From CAYVQF01 sp964454015 (GTDB lineage: Bacteria > Myxococcota_A > Bradymonadia > UBA4248), in contig CAYVQF010000088.1 in NCBI GenBank assembly GCA_964454015.1, forward strand, positions 1 through 15,499: DNA of 15,499 nucleotides, written 5' to 3'. The position numbers were made by a program, and so were the translations under genes. Numbering within the stretch: position 1 is the first letter of the stretch; each line of letters begins with the position of its first letter. Positions 1-7,715 of this stretch are shown in pieces. The notes under the pieces are model-generated. The model had not been told where the DNA came from and did not search any database. It was given only the letters and a program-made list of their open reading frames with translations.

Positions 1-59
1 GACCCATCAAACGCCGCCAGTGTAGACCAGCCGCCTACAAGGGAGCAACCACGCCTCGT

Positions 60-1100
60 TTACACACCCACCTCGCTGGGCGCCGGCGGCGCCTCCCCCG
101 CATCGCTGACCTGGGCCGGCGAAGCCAGGCGCCCTGTCCCGTGGCACGCAGCGCCATCGACAATCCACTCGGCCAACAGGCCAAAATCTATCCCCCGCGC
201 CGCGGCAATCTTCGGCACCAAGCTCTTCTCCGTCAAACCAGGCACGGTGTTCAACTCGATGAAGTAGGCCTCCTCGTCGTTGGGTGCCAAAAAATCGACC
301 CGCGCGACACCATGACACCCCATGACGCGATAGAGGAACTCAGCCGCCGCCATCACCCGCCGCTCCAAATCCGCTGAACGCGTGCTCGGGATCAGATAAC
401 GCGTATCGTTGCGCTCGTACTTCGCCGCGTAGTCGTAGAACTCGCCCCCGGGGCAGATCTCGCACACCCCGAGGGCGACCCCGTTGACCACCGCCACCGT
501 CAGCTCGTGGCCAGGGACGAAGCCCTCGATCATCACATCGCCGAAACCCGTCAAGGCCAGCGCCACCGCAGGCGCAAAGGCCGCAGGATCGTGCACGATG
601 CTCACCCCGACGCTCGAACCATCGGCGCAGGGCTTGACCACCACCGAACCCGGCAGCGGCGAATGCGCGCTCCCCGACGCCAGACGCGCCTGCGCTTCGC
701 TCCGCGACCAGCAAAACCATGGCGCCGTCTTCACCTCGTAGCTCTTGGCCAAGGCCTTGCTCTTTTCTTTGTCCATGGCCAAGGCGCTCGCCTGTACCCC
801 GCTGCCAGTGTACGGCACCCCAGCCATCTCCAAAAAACCTTGGATCTCACCATTTTCCCCAGCCCCGCCGTGCAACGCCACCACGGCCACCTCGAAGCCC
901 GCCGCGAGGAACTCCGCCATGCGCTGCGCGGCCCAGTCGAAAGCCGTGACGGCGTAGCCCCGTGCCTCTAGCGCCCGCACCAGCGCCGCGCCGCTGCGCA
1001 AGCTGACCTCGCGCTCAGCGCTCTCACCGCCCAAGAGCACGGCGATCTTCTTGGCCCGCTGTCTCCCACTCAGATGGACCTCATACGGATGCTCGACCAT
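60..1100 (-). CDS. ddl: D-alanine--D-alanine ligase (ATP-grasp)
   Basis: Joins two D-alanines with ATP in the cytoplasm to make the dipeptide that MurF adds to the peptidoglycan precursor. The 346-aa product shows the family motifs in order: the N-terminal GGESAEREVS segment (residues 24-33), HGGAGENGEIQG (77-88), MDKEKSK (109-115), VVKPCADGSSVGVS (154-167), YDYAAKYER (222-230), ARVDF (266-270) and ELNTVPGLT (282-290). It is longer than the roughly 306-aa E. coli DdlB: about 15 residues before the first strand and an Ala/Pro/Glu-rich tail of about 30 residues with no recognisable fold. The ATG at 1100 is preferred over the in-frame GTG at 1109, because TAGGAG at 1114-1109 lies 8 nt before the ATG and the GTG overlaps it. 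The gap to murG is 34 nt. MurC and MurB genes, usual between murG and ddl, are absent. An ATG at 7-5 on the same strand could start the next gene, but too little is visible. Confidence 0.96.
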   Translation of the reverse strand: MVEHPYEVHLSGRQRAKKIAVLLGGESAEREVSLRSGAALVRALEARGYAVTAFDWAAQRMAEFLAAGFEVAVVALHGGAGENGEIQGFLEMAGVPYTGSGVQASALAMDKEKSKALAKSYEVKTAPWFCWSRSEAQARLASGSAHSPLPGSVVVKPCADGSSVGVSIVHDPAAFAPAVALALTGFGDVMIEGFVPGHELTVAVVNGVALGVCEICPGGEFYDYAAKYERNDTRYLIPSTRSADLERRVMAAAEFLYRVMGCHGVARVDFLAPNDEEAYFIELNTVPGLTEKSLVPKIAAARGIDFGLLAEWIVDGAACHGTGRLASPAQVSDAGEAPPAPSEVGV

Positions 1101-1108
1101 CACCAGCA

Positions 1109-1114
1109 CTCCTA
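1109..1114 (-). promoter_or_regulatory. Ribosome binding site deciding the ddl start
   Basis: TAGGAG on the minus strand sits 8 nt before the ATG at 1100. An alternative GTG at 1109 begins on the last base of this site, so it cannot use it. This favours the shorter protein. Confidence 0.7.
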
Positions 1115-1134
1115 CCGCCGCCCTCAGGCGAGCT

Positions 1135-2268
1135 CTAGCTCACACCCTTCTCCGCGGCATCTCGCGCCGCCGCGGGATCCTTCCAACCTGCCATGCCCAA
1201 GGACTCCCGCGCCACATCCCGCGCCGCCTCGGGTTGCGCGAGCGCCAAGGCCTTGGCGGCGCGCAGCCTCACCTCCTCGGGATCGCCCAGCAATCGCTGC
1301 AACAGCGTCACCAGCGCGTCGCCAGCCAAATCGTCGTCCGTCAGCATCCACGCCGCGTCGGCCGCGACCATGGCCTCGGCGTTGCGCGTCTGATGATCGT
1401 GGGCTGCACGCGGAAAGGGCACCAGAATCGCCGCCTTACCCGCCGCCTTCAGCTCCGCCAGGCTCGTCGCCCCAGCGCGACAGATCACCAGATCTGCCCA
1501 GCGATAGGCACCAGGCATCTCGTCGATGAACGCGCTCACCTCCACCTGACCGGCGAAGCCGGCGTAGGCCTCCTCCGTCTCGGCTTGCCGCCCTTGCCCT
1601 GCCTGGTGCCGCACCACCAGCTTGGTGCCCTGCTCCCCAAGGGCACGCAACGCCCGCGGCACCTGCCGATTGAGCGGCACCGCGCCTTGCGAGCCGCCGA
1701 ACACCAATACGTGCAACGCCTCGGCACGCCGCTCCCTATCGGCCACCGCATCGCCCATCTCTCGCACTGGGTTGCCCAGGGCCCGGATCTTCTTCGCCTT
1801 GAAGGGATAGCTCACCCCCGGAAAAGAGACGAATACGCGGCGCACCAGCGGCCCCAGCAGGCGATTGGTCAGCCCAGCGATGGCGTTCTGTTCCATGATC
1901 GCCGTGGGAATGCCCATCAGCGACGCCATCGCCACCAGAGGCCCCGAGACGTAACCACCCGCGCCGATCACCACCTGCGGGCGCAAACGGCGCAACAAGC
2001 GCCAGCACTGCCAGGCGCTCCGCGGCAGCAGGGCCATGTGCTTGAGCTTCTTCAACAAACGGGTGCCCTTCAAGAAGCGGACATCCACATAGTCCACGGC
2101 GAAGCCGTAGCGCGGCACCAGGCGCGACTCCAAACCGTGGCGCGTGCCGACGAAGGACACCTGCACCGCAGGCGCCAAGGACTGCATGGCCTGCGCTACC
2201 GCCAAAGCCGGAAAAATGTGGCCGCCCGTTCCGCCAGCGGCAAAGAGCACCCGAATCGACTCACTCAC
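1135..2268 (-). CDS. murG: Undecaprenyl-diphospho-muramoylpentapeptide beta-N-acetylglucosaminyltransferase MurG
   Basis: Transfers GlcNAc from UDP-GlcNAc to lipid I, giving lipid II at the inner face of the cytoplasmic membrane. The 377-aa product is a two-domain GT-B enzyme of ordinary length. Visible motifs are AAGGTGGHIFPALA (residues 10-23), IGAGGYVSGP (101-110), MEQNAIAGLTNRLLG (125-139), VFGGSQGA (189-196), CRAGATSLAEL (263-273) and PFPRAAHDHQTRNA (284-297); the last two belong to the UDP-GlcNAc site. The start is GTG at 2268: it has GGAGAGG at 2280-2274, 5 nt upstream, and overlaps the ftsW stop in a GTGA arrangement. This implies translational coupling to FtsW. The frame stays open to 2322 but that part is ftsW tail read in another frame. 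The gene ends with TAG at 1137-1135. Confidence 0.96.
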   Translation of the reverse strand: MSESIRVLFAAGGTGGHIFPALAVAQAMQSLAPAVQVSFVGTRHGLESRLVPRYGFAVDYVDVRFLKGTRLLKKLKHMALLPRSAWQCWRLLRRLRPQVVIGAGGYVSGPLVAMASLMGIPTAIMEQNAIAGLTNRLLGPLVRRVFVSFPGVSYPFKAKKIRALGNPVREMGDAVADRERRAEALHVLVFGGSQGAVPLNRQVPRALRALGEQGTKLVVRHQAGQGRQAETEEAYAGFAGQVEVSAFIDEMPGAYRWADLVICRAGATSLAELKAAGKAAILVPFPRAAHDHQTRNAEAMVAADAAWMLTDDDLAGDALVTLLQRLLGDPEEVRLRAAKALALAQPEAARDVARESLGMAGWKDPAAARDAAEKGVS

Positions 2269-3500
2269 GCGATCCTCTCCTGCTGACGCCGGTCCAGTAT
2301 GCGTTGGCGTTTGCGCTCCCACCGCTCCTCGCGCTTGCGCTGATCCTCAGCAGCGCGTTTCAGCAGCCACTCGTCATCGGCGCAACGCGAAATCGATAGC
2401 AGAACCCCAATGGCGAACATGCTACACATCAGCGATGAACCCCCATACGAGACGAAAGGAAGGGTCAGCCCTTTGGTCGGCAACAGCCCCGAAATCACCC
2501 CCAGGTTCACCGCAGCCTGGAAGCCAAAGAGCAACGTCAGCCCAAAGGCCAAGTAGGTCCCGAACTTGTCTCGGGCGTGGATCGCAATGCGAATCCCTCG
2601 CCAAATCAACACCAAGTACAACGCGATCAACACCGCGATGCCAAAAAAGCCCAGCTCCTCGGCAATGGCCGTCCCAACGAAGTCCGTCTGAAGCTCCGGC
2701 ACGAAACCCAGCTTGCCCAGACCATCACCCAGCCCTTGCCCCGTCAGACCGCCAGAACCAATGGCGATCATGCTCTCCGTCAACTGATAGGCGATGCTGT
2801 CCTGGTGGTCCCACGGATCGAGGAAGGCCATCACCCGCTTCATCCGGTACGGGCTGTGCACGATGAGCTGCCACGCCGCCAAACCCGCTAGCACCAGCGC
2901 CGACAAGATATAACTCACCCGCGTCCCCGCCACGAAGAGGATGCTGAACATCAACATGGCGATGATGACGCTGGTCCCAAAGTCGGGCTGCAACATCAAC
3001 AAGCCCACCACCAAGCCCACCACCATGAAGTGCGGCACCAAACCCACGGCGAAGCTCTTGATCCGCGACTCCTTCTTCGCCACCGAGTAGGCCAACACCA
3101 TCACCATGGAGATCTTGGCGATCTCTGCCGGCTGGAAGTTCAACGGACCCATACGAATCCACCGCGTGGCCCCACCCACCGTCGTGCCTTTGAAAGCCAC
3201 GATGACCAACAAGAGGATGGTCACCCCCAATATCGGGTACACCGCCCGCTGATACCAGCGGTAGTCCACCCGCAGCCCCACGTAGAGGAAGGCAAAACCC
3301 AAACAGAGGAAGAGAATCTGTCGCTTCAGGAAGAAGGTCGGATCGTCGAAATTCCAGGTCGCCGTCACGGCACTGGCGCTGAACACCATCACCACGCCCA
3401 GACCTATCAGAATCGACACCACCAGCAGCAACCAGCCGTCCCACTGCTGCTCCACCCCGACCGCTGCCAAGCCGTCGTCGCCCTTGCTCGCCCTTTCCAT
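2265..3500 (-). CDS. ftsW: Septal peptidoglycan glycosyltransferase FtsW (SEDS family)
   Basis: Polymerises lipid II into glycan strands at the division septum, working with the FtsI transpeptidase. The 411-aa product has about ten hydrophobic segments starting near residue 23. It carries the SEDS hallmarks: GGATRWIRMGPLNFQPAEIAK (residues 109-129), QPDFGTS (171-177), the ELQTDFVGTAIAEELG stretch (269-284) with Asp273 in the position of the proposed catalytic aspartate, and the PTKGLTLPFVSYGGSS signature (341-356). The C-terminal 40 residues form a highly charged Arg/Glu-rich cytoplasmic tail, longer than usual and likely helical. The ATG at 3500 has GGGAG at 3510-3506, 5 nt upstream. The stop overlaps the murG start. 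FtsW rather than RodA is inferred from the dcw setting. A 54-nt gap separates it from mraY, where murD often sits. Confidence 0.95.
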   Translation of the reverse strand: MERASKGDDGLAAVGVEQQWDGWLLLVVSILIGLGVVMVFSASAVTATWNFDDPTFFLKRQILFLCLGFAFLYVGLRVDYRWYQRAVYPILGVTILLLVIVAFKGTTVGGATRWIRMGPLNFQPAEIAKISMVMVLAYSVAKKESRIKSFAVGLVPHFMVVGLVVGLLMLQPDFGTSVIIAMLMFSILFVAGTRVSYILSALVLAGLAAWQLIVHSPYRMKRVMAFLDPWDHQDSIAYQLTESMIAIGSGGLTGQGLGDGLGKLGFVPELQTDFVGTAIAEELGFFGIAVLIALYLVLIWRGIRIAIHARDKFGTYLAFGLTLLFGFQAAVNLGVISGLLPTKGLTLPFVSYGGSSLMCSMFAIGVLLSISRCADDEWLLKRAAEDQRKREERWERKRQRILDRRQQERIA

Positions 3501-3554
3501 GGCTACTCCCTCGACCTAAATTGCCCCCATCCACCGTGATCGGGGCCGCCTCCC

Positions 3555-4691
3555 TCAGCGCAGCTTCAAGCTCGCCAAGGCGACCAATGCCAACAGAATA
3601 GAGATGATCCAGAATCGCACAATAATTTTAGGCTCCGCCCAACCCTTCAGCTCAAAGTGATGGTGAATGGGCGCCATCTTGAACACCCGCTTCCCCGTCA
3701 GCTTGAAACTCGTCGTCTGGGTGATCACCGACAGGGCCTCCACCAAAAAAATGCCAAATATCACCAGACTCAACAGCTCATTCTTGGACAGCACCGCCAA
3801 CATCCCCAAGGATCCGCCCAGCGCCAAGGAGCCCACGTCGCCCATGAAAACACTGGCCGGATAGGCGTTGAACCACAAAAATCCAATGCCGGCCCCCAAG
3901 ACCGCTGCGCAAAACACGGCCAACTCCGCCATCCCGTGCACGTGGGGAATCCGCAAATACTCCGCCACATCAAAGGACGCATAGACCTTCAGCCCGTCCA
4001 CCTCGGCAGGGATCGTCAAGATCGTACCCGCGCCATAACACAGGATCAAAAAGGTCGCCCCCGCCACGATCACCGGACCAATGGCCAAACCATCCAATCC
4101 GTCCGTCAGATTCACCGCGTTCGAGGTCCCCACCACGACGATCATCGCGAAGAGACCATAGAGCACCGTCGGCAACACGATGGAGAACTTGTCCGCCGCC
4201 ACGAAAGGCAAGTACAGGTGGTTGTTGAATTGAATCCCATCGTCCCAGAACAACACCGTCACCACCGCCGCCGCCAAGGCAAACTGCAACAACAGCTTCC
4301 ACCGACCCGGGAGACCCCGGCTGCCCTTGTGCTTGATCTTCTTGTAGTCATCGATGAAACCGATGATGCCATAACCCACGGTGATGGTGATCACCATCCA
4401 CACATGAGTGTTGCTCAAATCTGTCCACAGAAGCGTCGCCACCACCACGCACAACAGGATCAACGACCCACCCATGGTCGGCGTCCCCCGCTTCTTCAAG
4501 TGCGTCTGCGGCCCATCATCCCGAACCACTTGACCGATCTGCGCGCGCTGTAAACGCCGGATGAAACCCGGGTACATCATCCAGCTCATGAACAGCGCCG
4601 TGATCGTCGCCATGACCACGCGAAAACTGACGTAGCGAAACACGTTCAGTGGCGCAAAAACATCCTTGTACTCATGCAACCAAAAAAGCAT
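3555..4691 (-). CDS. mraY: Phospho-N-acetylmuramoyl-pentapeptide-transferase MraY
   Basis: Moves phospho-MurNAc-pentapeptide from UDP onto undecaprenyl phosphate to form lipid I, the first membrane step of peptidoglycan synthesis. The 378-aa product is polytopic with around ten membrane segments and a length slightly above the usual 320-360. Conserved cytoplasmic loops are intact: KKRGTPTMGG (residues 66-75), GFIDDYKK with the DDxxK Mg2+/catalytic motif (111-118), NAVNLTDGLDGLA (191-203), FMGDVGSLALGG (282-293) and the HHHFELKGW loop (343-351). The ATG at 4691 lies 16 nt after the murF stop. The nearest Shine-Dalgarno-like run (AGGA) is only about 2 nt from the ATG, so initiation may depend on translation coming from murF. 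Confidence 0.97.
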   Translation of the reverse strand: MLFWLHEYKDVFAPLNVFRYVSFRVVMATITALFMSWMMYPGFIRRLQRAQIGQVVRDDGPQTHLKKRGTPTMGGSLILLCVVVATLLWTDLSNTHVWMVITITVGYGIIGFIDDYKKIKHKGSRGLPGRWKLLLQFALAAAVVTVLFWDDGIQFNNHLYLPFVAADKFSIVLPTVLYGLFAMIVVVGTSNAVNLTDGLDGLAIGPVIVAGATFLILCYGAGTILTIPAEVDGLKVYASFDVAEYLRIPHVHGMAELAVFCAAVLGAGIGFLWFNAYPASVFMGDVGSLALGGSLGMLAVLSKNELLSLVIFGIFLVEALSVITQTTSFKLTGKRVFKMAPIHHHFELKGWAEPKIIVRFWIISILLALVALASLKLR

Positions 4692-4707
4692 CGTCCTGCC
4701 CCAATTC

Positions 4708-6162
4708 CTAGCCTCGACGGCTCGCCTTCAGACCCTCGACCACCCGCTCCAATGCCACGCCGCGGCTGCCCTTGATCAACACCACGTCATCCGCCGCCAG
4801 CCGCGACTCGAGCAGCGCCACCACCTCGGCGATCCCATCCACGCTGACCTGGCGCACCGCTGCCGGCGTCATACCGGCTGACACCGCAGCCCCCGCCAAC
4901 GCCACCGCCCCTTTATCACCAACGGCAAAGAGATGCACCAGCCCTAGCGCCGCCACTTCGCGACCCAGCGCCGCGTGCAAGGCCTCGCTCTCCGCACCCA
5001 GCTCCCGCATCTCGCCCAAGACGGCCCAGCCATGCCCCGGCCGCGCCCGCTCCCTCAACACACCCAACGCCGCCCGCATACTCGCGGGATTGGCGTTGTA
5101 GGCGTCGTGCAGAAGCTCGGCCCCCCCGGCACACGACCACAACTCCAAGCGCCCAGAGGGCAAGCGCAGCCCAGCTAAAGCACCCTGAATCTCTGCCTCA
5201 CCCAAGCCCAACGGCTCTAACGCCGCCAAAGCCAAAGCCAGGTTCAACGCGTTGTGGGCGCCCAACAGGGGCAGCCCCACGCGCAGCCTCCCACCGGGCG
5301 TGTCCAAAATCACCTCTTGCCCATCGCCGACACTGCGACGCGACACCACCCGCCAACCCGAAGCAGCGCCGCCAGCCGCCTCTGCCGCGCCACCCTCGTC
5401 CACCCAGGTCACCCGGGCGTCACCGACCAGCGCCGGATACCACGCCGCAACGCCTCTCGGCACCACGATCTTCGCCAAAGATGCGCCGCTGAACAGCTCA
5501 CCTTTCGCCGCCGCCACCCCCGCCAGCGAACCAAAACCCTCCAAATGCGCCGGCGCCACACACGTCAACAAAGCGACATCGGGCGCCGCGATGTCCACCA
5601 TCGCCGCGATCTCACCCGGCGCGTTGGCACCCATCTCCAGAACCAACGCCGTGTGCGCCCACTTCAGACCCATCACCGTGAGCGGCATGCCAATCCAGTT
5701 GTTGAAATTACCCGCCGTGCGCAACACCTGGTGCCGCGCCCCCAGCAGGGCCCCCAACAACTCCTTGGTCGTCGTCTTACCATTGGAACCCGTCAGCGCC
5801 ACCACCTGCAAGCCGCCGCGCTGCCGCCGCCGCGCGATCACCGCCGCGGCCAAACGCCCCAAGGCCCGCGTCGTGTCCGCCACCTCAATCACCACCAAGG
5901 CCGCCGGCCACGGCCCCTCGCCGCGCTCCACCACCACGCCCCACGCCCCGCGACGCACCACATCCGCCACAAAGGCGTGACCGTCCAGACGCTCTCCACG
6001 CAGCGCAAAGTAAAGCCTCCCCGCCACCTCGCGCCGACTGTCCGTGCTCAGATCCGGCAGCCGCGCTGTGGCGTCTCCCTGCACCAGGCGCCCACCCAGC
6101 GCTGCCGCCACCTCACCCGCCTGCAGCCCATGCAAGACGAAGCCAGACCCCTCAACGCTCAT
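4708..6162 (-). CDS. murF: UDP-MurNAc-tripeptide--D-alanyl-D-alanine ligase MurF
   Basis: Adds the D-Ala-D-Ala made by Ddl to UDP-MurNAc-tripeptide with ATP in the cytoplasm. The 484-aa Mur ligase shows an N-terminal substrate domain (DSRREV near 41-46), the P-loop TGSNGKTTTKE (residues 124-134), NFNNWIGMPLT (152-162), LEMGANAPGEI (175-185), GAHNALN (301-307), HDAYNANPASM (352-362) typical of MurF rather than the other Mur ligases, and IKGSRGVALE (463-472). The start at 6162 is supported by AGGAGG at 6174-6169 with a 6-nt spacer and by an ATGA overlap with the murE stop. Upstream extension of the frame is only murE read in another phase. It ends with TAG at 4710-4708. Confidence 0.96.
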   Translation of the reverse strand: MSVEGSGFVLHGLQAGEVAAALGGRLVQGDATARLPDLSTDSRREVAGRLYFALRGERLDGHAFVADVVRRGAWGVVVERGEGPWPAALVVIEVADTTRALGRLAAAVIARRRQRGGLQVVALTGSNGKTTTKELLGALLGARHQVLRTAGNFNNWIGMPLTVMGLKWAHTALVLEMGANAPGEIAAMVDIAAPDVALLTCVAPAHLEGFGSLAGVAAAKGELFSGASLAKIVVPRGVAAWYPALVGDARVTWVDEGGAAEAAGGAASGWRVVSRRSVGDGQEVILDTPGGRLRVGLPLLGAHNALNLALALAALEPLGLGEAEIQGALAGLRLPSGRLELWSCAGGAELLHDAYNANPASMRAALGVLRERARPGHGWAVLGEMRELGAESEALHAALGREVAALGLVHLFAVGDKGAVALAGAAVSAGMTPAAVRQVSVDGIAEVVALLESRLAADDVVLIKGSRGVALERVVEGLKASRRG

Positions 6163-7715
6163 AGCGCCCCTCCTCTCTTCGCCCTTTGGGCCTGACGCTC
6201 GGCCAACGCCGCCGCCACCAACGCACAATCGTCCATCTCCAGCCGTCTCCCACCCACGATCTGGTAGGTCTCGTGCCCCTTGCCTGCCACCAACACCACG
6301 TCCTCGGGCGCCGCCTGCATCACCGCCGCCTGCACCGCCTCGGGGCGCTCCAGAATCACCTCGCTCCGTCCCCGCCCCGCCGCCGGAACCCCGTCCCAAA
6401 TGGCCGCCGCGATGACCTCGGGTGCCTCCGAGCGCGGGTTGTCCGTGGTAATGATCACCCGATCGGCATAGCGCGCCGCCGCGGCACCCATGAGCGGTCG
6501 CTTGCCGGCGTCACGGTCGCCGCCGGCACCGAAAACCACCCACAGACGGCGCGGCGCGCTCTCCCGTAGGGCCTCCAAGGCACACACCAGCGCCTCCGGA
6601 GTGTGGGCATAGTCCACATAGACCCGCGGCGCGGCACCACCGCCTCCCAACATCTGCAAGCGCCCAGGCACCTGCGCCACCTGCCCCAAGACCTGGGTCA
6701 CCGCCGCAGGATCTTCGCCAAGGGCCACGCAAGCCCCCACCGCCCCCAAGGCATTCTGGAGGTTGAAACGACCCGCCAACGGCAGAAAAAATGGGAAATC
6801 CTGGCGCCCATAACGCAGGTGACCGGACCACGTGCCATCCACCTGGTGACCTGATGCCACCTGCAGCGCCCGCCCAAAAACAGGCGCTGTATCAGCGGAC
6901 GTGGAAAACCAAAGACTCTGCCCCCAGCGCGCCGCATCGGCCGCGGAGAAGCTCTCTGAGATCGCCGCGTCATCTTGGTTCAACACCGCCCACGTCGCAC
7001 GCCCCTTCGCGCTTGACGACGCTAAATAGCTTGAGAATAAGCTCTTCTTGGCCTCGCGGTAGGCCTCCATGCTGACGTGGAAGTCCAAATGGTCCTGGCT
7101 CAGGTTGGTCCACACCCCCACATCGAAGTCCATGGACGCGACCCGATCCTGCGCCAGACCATGGCTCGACACCTCCATGGCCAACCACTCCACCCGCGCG
7201 TCCACCATGTCCCGCAACAGCGCTGCCAGCTTGAGCACCCCCGGCGTCGTATTGATCGACGCCTCAGAGAACCCAGGATAACGATGGCTCACCGTACCGA
7301 TGACCCCGACCCGCTTCCCCAAGCCGCGCCCCAGCGACTCCAGAAGGTAGGTCGTCGTCGTCTTGCCGTTGGTCCCGGTCACCCCCACCACCCGAAGCGA
7401 ACGGCAGGGATCGCCATAGACCAAACGGCTCAGGGCGGGCAGCCGCAGCCGCGTGTCGTCGAGCACCACCCACGCCGCGCCGTCCACCCGGCCGCCCGCC
7501 GCGAACCACGCCTGGGAGCAAAACACCACCGCAGCGCCGGCCTGCACCGCCGCACCGATGAGGCTGTGCCCGTCCCGCGCCGAACCTTGCAGCGCAACGA
7601 AGCCCCCACCGGGCCGCACCGCCCGCGTGTCATCGCTCAAGTGGACGAGACGCCCTGGCAGCTCACCGAACACGGCGAGGGGAGACAGCCCTTGCAACTC
7701 CGCTCTCAGACTCAT
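6159..7715 (-). CDS. murE: UDP-MurNAc-L-Ala-D-Glu--2,6-diaminopimelate ligase MurE
   Basis: Adds the third stem-peptide residue in the cytoplasm. The 518-aa product has the Mur ligase layout: N-terminal domain with SDDTRAVRPG (residues 27-36), P-loop GVTGTNGKTTTTY (111-123), INTTPG (154-159), MEVSSHGL (180-187), NLSQDHLDFH (204-213), YREAKKSLF with the lysine expected to be carbamylated (219-227), YVDYAHTPEAL (366-376), TTDNPRSE (423-430) and AGKGHETYQ (477-485). The DNPR motif marks meso-diaminopimelate enzymes, so the cell wall is expected to be DAP-type. Start choice: the ATG at 7715 overlaps the ftsI stop as ATGA; only a weak GGGGA lies upstream, which fits coupled translation. The frame extends to 7838, but that part is ftsI in another phase. 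Confidence 0.97.
   Translation of the reverse strand: MSLRAELQGLSPLAVFGELPGRLVHLSDDTRAVRPGGGFVALQGSARDGHSLIGAAVQAGAAVVFCSQAWFAAGGRVDGAAWVVLDDTRLRLPALSRLVYGDPCRSLRVVGVTGTNGKTTTTYLLESLGRGLGKRVGVIGTVSHRYPGFSEASINTTPGVLKLAALLRDMVDARVEWLAMEVSSHGLAQDRVASMDFDVGVWTNLSQDHLDFHVSMEAYREAKKSLFSSYLASSSAKGRATWAVLNQDDAAISESFSAADAARWGQSLWFSTSADTAPVFGRALQVASGHQVDGTWSGHLRYGRQDFPFFLPLAGRFNLQNALGAVGACVALGEDPAAVTQVLGQVAQVPGRLQMLGGGGAAPRVYVDYAHTPEALVCALEALRESAPRRLWVVFGAGGDRDAGKRPLMGAAAARYADRVIITTDNPRSEAPEVIAAAIWDGVPAAGRGRSEVILERPEAVQAAVMQAAPEDVVLVAGKGHETYQIVGGRRLEMDDCALVAAALAERQAQRAKRGGAL

Noticed and set aside
1051..2286. Long plus-strand frame (411 codons) opposite murG
   Set aside because: An Arg/His/Gln-rich shadow of a well-supported MurG gene; similar antisense frames lie opposite most genes here.
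6163..6399. Upstream extension of the murF frame (79 codons)
   Set aside because: Lies wholly inside murE in another phase, while the ATG at 6162 has a strong ribosome site and ATGA overlap.
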